Notes: a model not told the origin generated them from the letters alone. Positions 29,254 to 38,972 are shown, counted from the stretch's first letter. The stretch: 64,000 nucleotides of DNA from Herbaspirillum sp. YR522 (GCF_000282575.1 NZ_AKJA01000138.1:27156-91155), one strand, 5' to 3'. A program made the numbers and translations.

Positions 29254-29826
29254 CTAGCGCGCCTGCTGGCGCGTCTTGACCAGGCGCGAGGTATCGAAGC
29301 CTTGCTTGGTGGCGTTGTCGACGGCGTTCTCGTATTGCTCTTCGCTGACGGTAGGCGTGCGCGAGAGGATCCACAGGTAGTCGCGCGAAGGGGTGCCAAC
29401 GGTCACCAGCGTGTATTGGGGGTCGAGTTCGAGGATCCAGTAGTCACCCCACACCATCGGCAGCCAGGACAGCCAGGAGGGCGCAAACCGCACCTGTAGC
29501 TTGCTGTTGTTGCTGCCCGCGACCACCCGCGCTTCGCCCTGTGCCTCATCAGTACCGGCGTTGGTCTTGCAGCGATTGATGACATCGATATTGCCGTCGG
29601 CGCGGGCGCGGTACTCGGCGCTGGTGTCGGCGATGCAGTCCTTCTGGAACCGGTTCGGAAACTTGGCGATCTCGTACCATTTGCCTGCATAGCGCTGCAG
29701 GTCGACCGACGCGACCGTCTTGACTTCCTGTGCCTGCGCCGCTCCTGCGCAAAGGGTCAACACGGTGGTCGAGATGACGGCCATGGCTGCATGGCGGAAA
29801 ACACGAGGCGCAACAGAGGGTTTCAT
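29254..29826 (-). CDS. blc: Bacterial lipocalin (Blc-like), secreted
   Basis: A 190-residue lipocalin with a Sec signal peptide (about 1-33, cleavage near GAAQAQ) and no lipobox cysteine, so it should be soluble in the periplasm instead of an outer-membrane lipoprotein like E. coli Blc. The hallmark GKWYEIAKFPNRFQKDC (about 48-64) and the WILSRTP block near the end are present. Lipocalins of this group bind fatty acids or lysophospholipids. The ATG shares one base with the rsmG stop (TGATG), indicating coupled translation. Confidence 0.9.
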   Translation of the reverse strand: MKPSVAPRVFRHAAMAVISTTVLTLCAGAAQAQEVKTVASVDLQRYAGKWYEIAKFPNRFQKDCIADTSAEYRARADGNIDVINRCKTNAGTDEAQGEARVVAGSNNSKLQVRFAPSWLSWLPMVWGDYWILELDPQYTLVTVGTPSRDYLWILSRTPTVSEEQYENAVDNATKQGFDTSRLVKTRQQAR

Positions 29827-30488
29827 CAGGCTGATCTTTCCAAGAAAACGAGATGGCGCTCCGCGTCCAGGCCGGGTACCTGCAATGCCTGCACTGCAGT
29901 GACTGCCCAGCCGGTCGGCAAGCGTTCGATTTCCTGCTGTGGCATCACCCCCTTGAGGGCGATGAATTTGCCATCGGCGAGCAGGAGGTGGTTCGACCAC
30001 TCGACGAAGTCCTTCAGTTCCGCAAAAGCGCGCGAAGTGATGACATCGTACTGTTGCTCGACAGGCAACTGTTCCACGCGAGCGTGCAACACGGTGACAT
30101 TGCTCAATTGCAACTGTGCCTTCACCTGAGTCAGGAAGGCGGTTTTCTTCTGGACCGTATCGACCAGCGTGATGTGCATCGCCGGCTCGGCCTCGGCGGC
30201 CCAGATGGCCAGCACGATACCGGGCAAGCCACCGCCGGCGCCGACGTCGAGCACCCGCCGGGCGCCGGCGAACGCCGCTACGGCGGCCAGCGAATCGAGC
30301 AGGTGATGCGTCATCATCTGCGAGGGATCCCGCACGGCGGTCAGGTTATAGACCTTGTTCCACTTGCCCAGCAGGGCCTGGTAGTCCAGCAGTCGCTGGC
30401 ACTGCTGTTGGCTCAGCGCCAGGCCGAGCGCTTGCGCACCCTGGCGCAGCGCCTGTGTCATTGCAGTCTGGTCGGTGGCCATCGTCAT
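29826..30488 (-). CDS. rsmG: 16S rRNA (guanine527-N7)-methyltransferase
   Basis: A 220-residue SAM-dependent methyltransferase (GidB) that methylates G527 of 16S rRNA; loss typically gives low-level streptomycin resistance. It shows [21 protein letters not shown], the SAM loop [17 protein letters not shown] and [14 protein letters not shown]. The start overlaps the mnmG stop by four bases (ATGA). Confidence 0.96.
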   Translation of the reverse strand: MTMATDQTAMTQALRQGAQALGLALSQQQCQRLLDYQALLGKWNKVYNLTAVRDPSQMMTHHLLDSLAAVAAFAGARRVLDVGAGGGLPGIVLAIWAAEAEPAMHITLVDTVQKKTAFLTQVKAQLQLSNVTVLHARVEQLPVEQQYDVITSRAFAELKDFVEWSNHLLLADGKFIALKGVMPQQEIERLPTGWAVTAVQALQVPGLDAERHLVFLERSA

Positions 30489-32410
30489 GCGGCGGCCCCG
30501 CTCGACCTGGCCTGGTTCAAGCCGCCCTTCTTCAGGTGCACCAGCAGCAACGACAACGCCGCCGGCGTGACGCCCGAGATCCGCGATGCCTGGCCCAATG
30601 TCTCGGGCTTGTGCTTGTTCAACTTCTGGCGCACTTCGATCGACAGCGCCTTGACCTCCATATAGTCCAGGTCGGCCGGCAGCTTGAGGTTTTCGTTGTG
30701 GTCCTGGCGACTGATCTCGGTTGCCTGGCGTGCGATATAGCCGGCGTACTTGACCTGGATTTCAACCTGCTCGCGCACCGGTCCGTCTTCGATGCCTGGA
30801 CCTGCCAACGCCTGACCCTCGGTTCCCGTCAGGCTCATCAAGCTATCGTAGGTAACGTTCGGGCGGCGCAGCAGGTCCAGCAAATTGTATTCGCGCTCGA
30901 TGGCCTTACCCAGTACCCGCTCCGCTTCAGCCGCGGCCAGGATACGGGGGTTGACCCAGGTAGTCTTGAGTCGCTCTGTTTCACGTGAAACAGCCTCGCG
31001 CTTGCGCTCGAAGGCTTCCCACTGTGCATCGCCGACACAACCCAGTTCGCGGCCGATTTCGGTGAGCCGCAGATCCGCGTTGTCTTCTCGCAATGACAGG
31101 CGATATTCGGCGCGGCTGGTAAACATACGGTATGGCTCCTGCACACCCTGGGTCACCAGGTCATCGACCAGCACCCCCAGGTACGCCTCATCGCGGCGCG
31201 GCGTCCAGGCCTCACGGCCCTGTGTCTGCAATGCGGCATTGATGCCCGCCAGCATGCCTTGCGCAGCGGCCTCTTCGTAGCCAGTGGTGCCGTTGATCTG
31301 TCCAGCGAAGAACAGACCCTGGATCTGGCGAGTTTCCAGCGATGATTTCAGGCCCCGTGGATCGAAATAGTCATATTCGATGGCATAGCCCGGGCGCAGG
31401 ATATGGGCGTTCTCCAGGCCTTTCATCGAGCGCACCAGTGCCAGCTGCACATCGAATGGCAGGCTGGTGGAGATACCGTTCGGGTAGAACTCGTGGGTAG
31501 TGAGGCCCTCCGGTTCCAGGTAGATCTGGTGAGAATCCTTGCTGGCGAAGCGGTGGATCTTGTCTTCGATCGAGGGGCAGTAACGAGGCCCCACCCCTTC
31601 GATGACGCCGGTATACATCGGGCTGCGGTCGAGTCCCGCGCGGATGATGTCATGCGTCTGGCTGGTGGTATGGGTGATCCAGCAAGGCACCTGACGCGGA
31701 TGCATGGCGGCATTGCCCATGACGGAGAATACCGGTACCGGATCCAGGTCACCCGGTTGTTCTTCCAGGAGACTGAGATCGATGCTGCGGCCGTCGATAC
31801 GCGGCGGTGTCCCGGTCTTCAAGCGGCCCTGCGGCAGCTTCAGTTCTTTCAACCGGGCTGACAGCGATACCGCTGGCGGGTCACCGGCACGACCGCCAGC
31901 ATAATTATCGAGCCCGACATGAATCTTCCCGTCGAGAAAAGTCCCCGCAGTGAGCACCACTGCCCTGCCCTGGAACTTGATTCCGGTCTGGGTAATCGCC
32001 CCTACGACACGATCACCATCGACCATCAGATCGTCCACCGCCTGCTGGAAGAGCCACAGATTGGGCTGGTTTTCGAGCCGCGAACGAATCGCCTGCTTGT
32101 ACAGGATGCGGTCGGCCTGGGCTCGCGTGGCCCGTACTGCCGGTCCCTTCGACGAGTTCAGGATACGAAACTGGATGCCGGCTTCGTCGGTGGCGATCGC
32201 CATCGCACCGCCCATGGCATCGACTTCCTTGACCAGATGGCCCTTGCCGATACCGCCGATGGACGGATTGCAAGACATCTGACCCAAGGTCTCGATGTTG
32301 TGGGTCAACAGCAGGGTCTTCTGGCCCATGCGCGCAGCGGCCAGCGCTGCTTCGGTGCCGGCGTGACCGCCGCCGACGACAATAACGTCAAACTGTGTGG
32401 GATAAAGCAT
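30485..32410 (-). CDS. mnmG: tRNA uridine-5-carboxymethylaminomethyl modification enzyme, MnmG subunit
   Basis: A 641-residue FAD enzyme (GidA) that, with MnmE, installs the cmnm5 group on wobble uridine 34 of tRNAs. The N-terminal dinucleotide fold is [34 protein letters not shown] and [19 protein letters not shown] are conserved blocks. The start at 32410 gives the family N-terminus; the frame is open further upstream because it runs through a parS site. A second parS lies inside the coding region at 30977-30992 and is read in frame as part of VSRETE. It is the first gene of the six-gene operon ending in parB. mnmE is not in this window. Confidence 0.97.
   Translation of the reverse strand: MLYPTQFDVIVVGGGHAGTEAALAAARMGQKTLLLTHNIETLGQMSCNPSIGGIGKGHLVKEVDAMGGAMAIATDEAGIQFRILNSSKGPAVRATRAQADRILYKQAIRSRLENQPNLWLFQQAVDDLMVDGDRVVGAITQTGIKFQGRAVVLTAGTFLDGKIHVGLDNYAGGRAGDPPAVSLSARLKELKLPQGRLKTGTPPRIDGRSIDLSLLEEQPGDLDPVPVFSVMGNAAMHPRQVPCWITHTTSQTHDIIRAGLDRSPMYTGVIEGVGPRYCPSIEDKIHRFASKDSHQIYLEPEGLTTHEFYPNGISTSLPFDVQLALVRSMKGLENAHILRPGYAIEYDYFDPRGLKSSLETRQIQGLFFAGQINGTTGYEEAAAQGMLAGINAALQTQGREAWTPRRDEAYLGVLVDDLVTQGVQEPYRMFTSRAEYRLSLREDNADLRLTEIGRELGCVGDAQWEAFERKREAVSRETERLKTTWVNPRILAAAEAERVLGKAIEREYNLLDLLRRPNVTYDSLMSLTGTEGQALAGPGIEDGPVREQVEIQVKYAGYIARQATEISRQDHNENLKLPADLDYMEVKALSIEVRQKLNKHKPETLGQASRISGVTPAALSLLLVHLKKGGLNQARSSGAAA
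30977..30992. other. parS: parS site inside mnmG
   Basis: Perfect 16-base palindrome TGTTTCACGTGAAACA, the established ParB-Spo0J binding consensus, located in the 3' half of mnmG. Being within a coding sequence is common for parS. Confidence 0.95.
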
Positions 32411-32542
32411 GATGCGCCTCGTTGAGACGGTGAGAACAGAGGCGAGATTATAAGGTCTTTTGATCCAGGCCACCGAGAGATGGATCACGTATTGGCGGAT
32501 CAACGACAGTCGACAGGCTCGACAATGAAACAATCCCTGGTT

Positions 32543-32558
32543 TGTTTCACGTGAAACA
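32543..32558. other. parS: parS site upstream of mnmG
   Basis: Perfect palindrome TGTTTCACGTGAAACA, 133 bases upstream of the mnmG start, close to the likely operon promoter. ParB bound here could influence transcription of its own operon. Confidence 0.96.
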
Positions 32559-32596
32559 GGAGGAGCAAGCAAGCCAGCAAGCGCGACCGACAAAAA

Positions 32597-32621
32597 AAAA
32601 CGGAACCCATGGTTCCGTTTT
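32597..32621 (-). terminator. Rho-independent terminator of the TauE gene
   Basis: AAAACGGAACC and GGTTCCGTTTT form an 11-bp stem with a three-base loop. The run of nine A on the plus strand gives a strong U-tract for minus-strand transcription arriving from the TauE gene; it lies between two parS sites. Confidence 0.88.
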
Positions 32622-32649
32622 CATTTTGCCGAGTGTTGATCTTCAGCGT

Positions 32650-32665
32650 TGTTTCACGTGAAACA
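32650..32665. other. parS: parS site at the 3' end of the TauE gene
   Basis: Third perfect copy of TGTTTCACGTGAAACA, ending two bases from the TauE stop codon and 91 bases from the second copy. Close pairs of parS sites help ParB loading. Confidence 0.96.
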
Positions 32666-32667
32666 AG

Positions 32668-33429
32668 TCACCGAAGGAATGCATCGTACCCACTCTTCAG
32701 GATCAGGGCCCCGACCACGAACAGGAACAGCTTGCGGACGAATACGCTGCCATGCTTCATCGCCAGGCGGGTGCCCACCAGCGACCCGGCGATATTGAAC
32801 ACGGCCATCAGCAACCCTAATTGCCAGATCACATGCCCGCTGTACCCGAACCAGCACAGGGCCGCCAGGTTGGTTGCGATGTTGACGAACTTCGACACGG
32901 CAGACGCCGACAGGAAGTCATAGCTGAATATCCGCACGAACAGGAACACCAGGAAGCTGCCAGTGCCCGGACCAAACACGCCATCATAGAAACCGACCGC
33001 GCCGCCGATCAGCGCGGCGTAGATCATTTCCCTCGTTCCGGTCAAGGTGGGCGCATGGGTCTGCCCGAAGTCCTTCTTCTTCCAGGTATAGATGGCCACC
33101 GCAATCAAGACAAAAGGGAGGGCCTTGCGGATCAGGTCGGTCGGAATATGGGTGACCACATAGGCGCCGAAGAATGAAAACGCAAATGCGGCGAATGCGG
33201 CCGGAGTGACCGTGCTCCACCGGACCACGACACGCCTTGCAAAATTGATGGCCGCCGCACTGGTGCCCATGACCCCGGCGATCTTGTTGGTACCCAGCAA
33301 GGTCGCCGGGGCCGTATTGGGAAATACCGAAAACAGCGCCGGCACCAGGACCAGCCCTCCTCCACCCACGACGGCATCAATCAAGCCGGCCACGAATGCG
33401 GCCGCACAAAGGATCAGGTAATCAGCCAT
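32668..33429 (-). CDS. TauE/SafE (TSUP) family permease
   Basis: A 253-residue inner-membrane protein with about eight hydrophobic segments and the family's twin repeats: AAAFVAGLIDAVVGGGGLVLVPAL near the start and ALIGGAVGFYDGVFGPGTGSFL in the middle. Relatives export sulfite, sulfoacetate or organosulfur anions; no context here indicates a substrate. AGGTAGCC before the ATG may be the ribosome site. It is a single-gene unit with its own terminator, placed between the liv operon and the parS pair. Confidence 0.92.
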   Translation of the reverse strand: MADYLILCAAAFVAGLIDAVVGGGGLVLVPALFSVFPNTAPATLLGTNKIAGVMGTSAAAINFARRVVVRWSTVTPAAFAAFAFSFFGAYVVTHIPTDLIRKALPFVLIAVAIYTWKKKDFGQTHAPTLTGTREMIYAALIGGAVGFYDGVFGPGTGSFLVFLFVRIFSYDFLSASAVSKFVNIATNLAALCWFGYSGHVIWQLGLLMAVFNIAGSLVGTRLAMKHGSVFVRKLFLFVVGALILKSGYDAFLR

Positions 33430-33856
33430 GGCTGGCTACCTGAAAAAACATCGAAAAACGCATGGAAGACTTTCACAAAGGAGGATGGCGACAGACCGGA
33501 GCGGACTGCGTGGTGTTATCGATAAGCGGACCGTCCGATATTCTCTTGTGGACAAGAAGCAGGCGGTTTTGCTTCCCTGTGGACAACATGAAATCATGGG
33601 CGATGCCGCAAGCCGTATTCTACCGCTTCACCCCTTGCAGAATAAGTAACAGACGCCGCGTACACCGGTGTCAAGCAGCGCAACAGCATCAAACGTAGTC
33701 AAGACTTTCTGTGGATAACTGTGTGCATAACATGTTGATGAGAAACCGCGATATCGACCGCCCAAAAAATTACCGCCGGGAAACCTGCTATCCAGGTCGC
33801 CCGGCGGCGTGTGCATCGGTCCCGCAAGACCCATCATACGTTGTCAGTTCGACATG
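33430..33856. other. Intergenic with DnaA-box-like sites
   Basis: 427 bases between livM and the TauE gene. A perfect DnaA box on the minus strand, TGTGGATAA, lies at 33710-33718; near matches TGTGGACAA occur at 33547-33555 and 33578-33586. The TauE promoter should lie near 33430-33520. No gene or trio-like AT-rich array was found, so this is probably a DnaA-titration or regulatory stretch instead of an origin. Confidence 0.45.
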
Positions 33857-34837
33857 TCAGTGACCAGCCTGGACCTGCCCCTTCTTGAACAATCCCAAGA
33901 TCTCGCCGACGATGCCCTTGCGGAAGGCCAGCACGCAGACGATGAAGATGAAGCCGGTGACGATGGTGACCGAATCGCCCAGGGTGGAGAACCATTCGAT
34001 ATGGGTCACGCTGGCCAGCCAGTTGCCGATGTCGCCCAGCTTGTTCTCCAGCATGATGATGATCACCGCACCGACGATCGGCCCCACGATGGTACCCAGG
34101 CCACCGACCAGCGTCATCAGCACCACCAGTCCCGACATGCTCCAATGCACGTCGGTGAGCGTCTCGAAGCCCAGCACCACCGTCTTGGTGGCCCCTGCCA
34201 GGCCTGACAAGGCTGCCGAGAGCACGAATGCCAGCAACTTGTAGCGCGCCACGTCATAGCCCAGCGAGATGGCACGCGGCTCGTTTTCCTTGATGGCGTT
34301 GAGCACCTTGCCGAATGGCGAATGGATGGTACGTACGATCAGCGAGAAGCCGAACACGGCAATGGCCAGCACCACGTAGTACAGGGTCAGGTCGCTGGAG
34401 AGGTCGATGACACCCAGCAGCTTGCCGCGCGGCACGCCCTGCAGGCCGTCTTCGCCGCCGGTGAACGGCACCTGCAACGCCACGAAGTACAACATCTGCG
34501 CCAGCGCCAGGGTAATCATCGTGAAATAGATGCCCTGGCGGCGAATGGCCAGCAGGCCCATCACCAGGCCGATCAGGGCCGCGGCCGCGGTACCGACCAG
34601 CAAACCCAGTTCGGTCGGCAGACCCCAGGTCTTGATCGACTGGCCGCACAGGTACCCGGCCCAGCCCAGGAAGGCCGCATGACCGAACGACAACAGCCCG
34701 GTGTAGCCAATGAGCAGGTTGAAGGCGCATGCGAACAATGCGAAGCACAGCATCTTCATCAGGAACACCGGATAGATCCCGAATGGCGCCACCAGCGCCA
34801 GGACCAGCAATACACCAACGATCAACTTCTTGTTCAT
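33857..34837 (-). CDS. livM: Branched-chain amino-acid-type ABC transporter permease LivM
   Basis: A 326-residue inner-membrane permease with about nine to ten helices. It has the LivM-family blocks LLIGYTGLLSFGHAAFLGWAGY, the cytoplasmic coupling segment SPFGKVLNAIKENEPRAISLGYDVARYKLLAF and GGLGTIVGPIVGA. It pairs with LivH to form the channel energised by LivG and LivF. It is the last gene of the operon, 13 bases after livH. Confidence 0.94.
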   Translation of the reverse strand: MNKKLIVGVLLVLALVAPFGIYPVFLMKMLCFALFACAFNLLIGYTGLLSFGHAAFLGWAGYLCGQSIKTWGLPTELGLLVGTAAAALIGLVMGLLAIRRQGIYFTMITLALAQMLYFVALQVPFTGGEDGLQGVPRGKLLGVIDLSSDLTLYYVVLAIAVFGFSLIVRTIHSPFGKVLNAIKENEPRAISLGYDVARYKLLAFVLSAALSGLAGATKTVVLGFETLTDVHWSMSGLVVLMTLVGGLGTIVGPIVGAVIIIMLENKLGDIGNWLASVTHIEWFSTLGDSVTIVTGFIFIVCVLAFRKGIVGEILGLFKKGQVQAGH

Positions 34838-34850
34838 GTCCTACTCCCGA

Positions 34851-35744
34851 TCATTTCTCTTTGCCGAACAGGCCGGCAGGACGGACCATCAGCACGATTG
34901 CCATGATGATGAAGACCACGGTGGCAGACAGCTCGGGATAGAACACCCGGGTCAGACCCTCGATCAGGCCCAGCAGCAGGCCGGTGACGATGGAGCCGAG
35001 GATCGATCCCATGCCGCCGATGACCACCACCGCGAACACCGTGATGATCAGGTTCGAACCCATCAGCGGCGACACCTGGATCACCGGTGCGGCCAGCACG
35101 CCAGCGAAGGCCGCCAGCGCCACGCCGAAACCATAGGTCAGGGTCACCATCAGCGGCACGTTGATGCCGAACGCCTCGACCAGCTTGGGGTTCTCGGTGC
35201 CGGCACGCAGGTAGGCGCCCAGGCGCGTCTTCTCGATCACGAACCAGGTCGAGAAGCACACGACGAGCGATGCCACCACCACCCAGGCGCGATAGTTCGG
35301 CAGCACCATGAAACCCAGGTTGGTGGCGCCCTGGAGCGCCTCGGGCACCGAATACGGCTGCCCCGAGACCCCATACACCGAGCGGAAGATACCCTCGACC
35401 ATCAGCGTGATGCCGAAAGTCAGCAGCAGGCCATACAGGTGATCGAGCTTGTAGAGCCAGCGCAGCATGGTCTTCTCGATGAGGATGCCGAACGCACCCA
35501 CGATGACCGGCGCCAGCGCCAGCATCACCCAGTAGTTGAGCTCGAAATAGGACAGGCCCATCCATGCCAGGAAGGCGCCCATCATGTACAAAGTGCCGTG
35601 CGCAAAGTTGATCACGTTGAGCAGGCCGAAGATCACCGCCAGGCCCAGCGACAACATGGCATAGAAGGAGCCGTTGACCAGTCCCAGCAACAGCTGGCTG
35701 AGCAAGGCTTGCAGGGGGATTCCGAAAATTTCCATAAAACTCAT
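34851..35744 (-). CDS. livH: Branched-chain amino-acid-type ABC transporter permease LivH
   Basis: A 297-residue permease with the LivH signatures LVNGSFYAMLSLGLAVIFGLLNVINFAHG near the N-terminus and AFAGVLAAPVIQVSPLMGSNLIITVFAVVVIGGMGSILGSI near the C-terminus. Together with LivM it forms the membrane pore. A strong hairpin separates it from the upstream binding-protein gene, so permease expression is likely lower than that of the binding protein. Confidence 0.94.
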   Translation of the reverse strand: MSFMEIFGIPLQALLSQLLLGLVNGSFYAMLSLGLAVIFGLLNVINFAHGTLYMMGAFLAWMGLSYFELNYWVMLALAPVIVGAFGILIEKTMLRWLYKLDHLYGLLLTFGITLMVEGIFRSVYGVSGQPYSVPEALQGATNLGFMVLPNYRAWVVVASLVVCFSTWFVIEKTRLGAYLRAGTENPKLVEAFGINVPLMVTLTYGFGVALAAFAGVLAAPVIQVSPLMGSNLIITVFAVVVIGGMGSILGSIVTGLLLGLIEGLTRVFYPELSATVVFIIMAIVLMVRPAGLFGKEK

Positions 35745-35781
35745 TCATCCAGGATGGGTGAAGGGCGCTGGCCGACAATAA

Positions 35782-35818
35782 AAATCTGTCATTCCACCTG
35801 GGCGGAAATGACAGATTT
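35782..35818 (-). terminator. Intercistronic hairpin after the binding-protein gene
   Basis: AAATCTGTCATT and AATGACAGATTT form a 12-bp stem. Read on the minus strand the stem is followed by a five-T run, so it can act as a partial terminator or as a 3' stabiliser of the binding-protein message, a common way to make more binding protein than permease. Confidence 0.7.
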
Positions 35819-35862
35819 CACAAGGCGACGCAGCTACCGTGCTCCGTCAGGTCGCAAGCGAC

Positions 35863-37080
35863 TTACTTCCACAAGGCGCACTTCGATTCGGCCTTGGTGG
35901 TCCACGCCTGCTCGGCGGGAATGGTCTGCACCAGCTTGTAGTAATCCCATGGATACTTGGACTCGGACGGTGCCTTGACCTGGAACAGGTACATGTCATG
36001 CATCACACGGCCATCGGCGCGCAGATAGCCGTTCTTCTGGTAGAGATCGTTGAACTTGGTCTTGCGCAGCACCGACAGCACCTTGTCGGCGTCATCCGAA
36101 CCGGCTTCCTTGACCGCCTTCAGGTATTGCAGGGTGGCCGAATAGTCGGCGGCCTGCAGCGACGAAGGATTTTTCTTCTGCTTGGCGAAATAACGCTTGG
36201 CGAAGGCACGGGTCTCGTCGTTGGTGTCCCAGTACCAGCTGTCGGTCAGGTACAGGCCTTCGGTGGTCTTGAGCGTGAGCGAATGGATGTCGTTGATGAA
36301 CACCAGCAGGCCGGCCAGCTTGGCGGTCTTGGTGATGCCGAATTCGTTGGCCGCCTTGACCGCATTGATGAAGTCGCCGCCGGCATTGGCCAGGCCGACG
36401 ATCTGGGCCTTGGAGCTTTGCGCCTGCAACAGGAACGACGAGAAGTCCGACGCATTGAGCGGATGCTTGACCGAGCCCACCACGGTGCCGCCCGCGGCCT
36501 TGACGACGTTGGCGGTGTCGGATTCGAGCGAATGACCGAACGCATAGTCGGCGGTCAGGAAGAACCAGCTCTTGCCGCCCTGCTTGACCACTGCCGAGCC
36601 GGTACCCTTGGCCAGTGCCACGGTGTCGTAGGCATAGTGGACGGTATAGGCCGAGCACTCTTCGTTGGTCAGGCGGGCCGAGCCGGCGCCGATCTGGATA
36701 TAGACCTTCTTCTTTTCGGCGGCAATCTTGGCCGAAGCCAGGGCGGTGCCGGAGTTGGTGCCGCCGATGAGCACATCCACGCCCTGCTGGTCGAACCATT
36801 CACGCGCCTTGCTGGCGGCCACGTCAGCCTTGTTCTGGTGGTCGGCCACGATCAGTTCGACCTTCTTGCCATTGATGCTGCCGCCCATGTCTGCAATGGC
36901 CAGGCGGATCGCTTCCGCGCCGCCCTGGCCATCGATGTCGGAATAGACGCCCGAGATATCGGTGAGGAACCCGATCTTGATGACGTCGCCGGAAATCTGC
37001 GCCGACGCAGGCGCCGACAGCGAGAATGCCGCCGCCGCGGTAGTGACGGCCAATGCCATTGCCTTGAGTTTCATTTTCAT
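35863..37080 (-). CDS. Periplasmic substrate-binding protein of a Liv-type transporter
   Basis: A 405-residue type I periplasmic binding protein (LivJ-like, Peripla_BP_6). A signal peptide covers about 1-28 (ALAVTTAAAAFSLSAPASAQ). The mature protein begins ISGDVIKIGFLTDISGVYSDIDGQGGAEAIRLAIADMGG, and shows WFFLTADYAFGHSLE. Burkholderiales paralogues bind branched-chain amino acids, aromatic acids or amides; the pocket cannot be read with certainty. It lies between livF and livH in the operon. Confidence 0.92.
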   Translation of the reverse strand: MKMKLKAMALAVTTAAAAFSLSAPASAQISGDVIKIGFLTDISGVYSDIDGQGGAEAIRLAIADMGGSINGKKVELIVADHQNKADVAASKAREWFDQQGVDVLIGGTNSGTALASAKIAAEKKKVYIQIGAGSARLTNEECSAYTVHYAYDTVALAKGTGSAVVKQGGKSWFFLTADYAFGHSLESDTANVVKAAGGTVVGSVKHPLNASDFSSFLLQAQSSKAQIVGLANAGGDFINAVKAANEFGITKTAKLAGLLVFINDIHSLTLKTTEGLYLTDSWYWDTNDETRAFAKRYFAKQKKNPSSLQAADYSATLQYLKAVKEAGSDDADKVLSVLRKTKFNDLYQKNGYLRADGRVMHDMYLFQVKAPSESKYPWDYYKLVQTIPAEQAWTTKAESKCALWK

Positions 37081-37224
37081 CTCCTCTAGTGTTGAAGCCC
37101 GCTGAATGGGTTGTCAGCCGGACTGCGTGACAGCTTTTTTATGGATTCGCGGAGAGCATCGCTCCCCTTTCCGGTACTTGTGGGCAGTACTCTTGAAACG
37201 CCTTGCGGCAGCGCCGGATATGTC

Positions 37225-37983
37225 TTACACACCCAGCAATTCGTTGAGGGTCGACATCTTCGCATCGAGCTGCCCGGCTTCGAACGACTCGACGATCTGG
37301 CCGTGTTCCATCACATAGAAACGATCGGCCAGCGGCGCGGCAAAGCGGAAATTCTGCTCGACCATCACGATGGTATAGCCCTTGGCCTTGAGCGCCAGGA
37401 TCATGCGCGCCAGTGCCTGCACGATGACCGGCGCCAGGCCCTCGGAGATCTCGTCGAGCAACAGCAGGCGCGCGCCGGTACGCAGGATGCGCGCCACCGC
37501 CAGCATCTGCTGTTCGCCCCCCGACAGGCGCGTGCCCTGGCTGTTGCGGCGTTCCTTCAGGTTGGGGAACATCTCGTAGATCTCGTCGATCGACATGCCG
37601 CGGTCGTTCTTGGAGACGAACGGCGGCAGCAGCAGGTTTTCTTCAGCCGAGAGCGAAGAAAAGATGCCGCGCTCCTCGGGGCAGTAACCGACGCCGAAGT
37701 GCGCGATCTTGTGCGTGGCCAGGTCGATGGTCTCGCGCCCGTCGATCTTGATGGAGCCCTTGCGGGTGCCTACCAGGCCCATGATCGAACGCAGCGTGGT
37801 GGTGCGACCGGCGCCATTGCGGCCCAGCAGCGTGACCACCTCGCCCCGGCGGACATTGAGGTTGACGTTGTGCAGGATGTGCGATTCGCCATACCAGGAT
37901 TGCAGATCGGTGATCTGCAGGGCCAGCGGCGCATTGCTGGCGGAGACCGGGTCCGCGGCGTGGTCCAGGGCTGTGCTGGTCAT
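37225..37983 (-). CDS. livF: Liv-type ABC transporter ATPase LivF
   Basis: A 252-residue ATPase subunit. The signature LSGGEQQML and Walker B LLLLDEISEGLAP are normal, but the Walker A reads GRNGAGRTTT: the phosphate-binding lysine is an arginine (codon CGC), confirmed from the bases. ABC ATPases almost always have Lys here, so activity may rest largely on LivG or be tuned by the change. The ATG shares one base with the livG stop (TGATG). A 144-base gap to the binding-protein gene may hold a second promoter. Confidence 0.93.
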   Translation of the reverse strand: MTSTALDHAADPVSASNAPLALQITDLQSWYGESHILHNVNLNVRRGEVVTLLGRNGAGRTTTLRSIMGLVGTRKGSIKIDGRETIDLATHKIAHFGVGYCPEERGIFSSLSAEENLLLPPFVSKNDRGMSIDEIYEMFPNLKERRNSQGTRLSGGEQQMLAVARILRTGARLLLLDEISEGLAPVIVQALARMILALKAKGYTIVMVEQNFRFAAPLADRFYVMEHGQIVESFEAGQLDAKMSTLNELLGV

Positions 37984-38753
37984 CAGTGCGCTCCTTCCAG
38001 CTCGGCGCTGACGGTGCCCATGTAGGCCTCCATCACCTGCGGATTGCGCGATACCTCGGCATAGTTGCCCTCGGCCAGCACGGCCCCGCGCTGCAGCACG
38101 CTGATGCGGTCACAGATACCGGAGATGACGCTCATGTTGTGTTCCACCATCAGGATGGTGCGCCCGGCCGAGACCTTCTTGATCAGCGCCGTGACCCGAT
38201 CGACGTCCTCGTGCCCCATGCCCTGGGTCGGTTCGTCCAGCAGCATCAGTTCGGGTTCCATCGCCAGCGTGGTGGCGATCTCGAGCGCACGCTTGCGCCC
38301 GTATGGCAGGTCCACCGTGGTGGTGTGGGCGAAGCTGGTGAGGTCGACCTCATCGAGCAATTGCATGGCGCGCGCGTCGAGCTGCTTGAGGCTGTCGCCG
38401 TTCTTCCAGAAGTGGAACGACGTGCCCAGCTTGCGCTGCAGGCCGATACGCACGTTCTCCAGCACGCTCATGTGCGGGAACACGGCCGATATCTGGAACG
38501 AGCGGATGATGCCCTGGCGCGCAATCTGCGCCGGTGCGTCCGCGGTGATGTCGCGACCGTTGAACAGGATCTGGCCCGAGGTCGGCACCAGGAACTTGGT
38601 CAGCAGGTTGAAACAGGTAGTCTTGCCGGCGCCGTTGGGGCCGATCAATGCATGAATGTGGCCACGCTCAATGTGCAGATTGACCGCGCTAACCGCCGTG
38701 AAACCCTTGAATTCCTTCGTCAGGTTCCGTGTCTCCAGAATGACGTCTGTCAT
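37983..38753 (-). CDS. livG: Liv-type ABC transporter ATPase LivG
   Basis: A 256-residue ATPase with Walker A LIGPNGAGKTTCFNLL, signature-region LPYGRKRALEIATTLA, and Walker B LMLLDEPTQGMG. It forms a heterodimer with LivF. It is the first gene of the operon livG-livF-binding protein-livH-livM. The frame is open beyond 38753, but MTDVILETRNLTKEF is the natural start. The upstream 220 bases to the GMC gene hold the probable operon promoter in an AT-rich stretch around 38870-38940. Confidence 0.94.
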   Translation of the reverse strand: MTDVILETRNLTKEFKGFTAVSAVNLHIERGHIHALIGPNGAGKTTCFNLLTKFLVPTSGQILFNGRDITADAPAQIARQGIIRSFQISAVFPHMSVLENVRIGLQRKLGTSFHFWKNGDSLKQLDARAMQLLDEVDLTSFAHTTTVDLPYGRKRALEIATTLAMEPELMLLDEPTQGMGHEDVDRVTALIKKVSAGRTILMVEHNMSVISGICDRISVLQRGAVLAEGNYAEVSRNPQVMEAYMGTVSAELEGAH

Positions 38754-38972
38754 AGTCTCATCTTTCCCTTTTATGCCCGCGCCGGTGGTCCGGACGTCGT
38801 GGCCTGCCCTACTGCGGTCGTCGTACCTGGGCACCCGAAACCGCGTTTTTTATCTGGCGAAGCGGAGAAGCTGTTTTTAATATTTGGCGCATAGTAGCCG
38901 AGTCGTACCATTCCTACAATACGTATAAGTACCGTATCGCATCAGCGTTTGGGTATCGCCGCGCAGCCCTTT

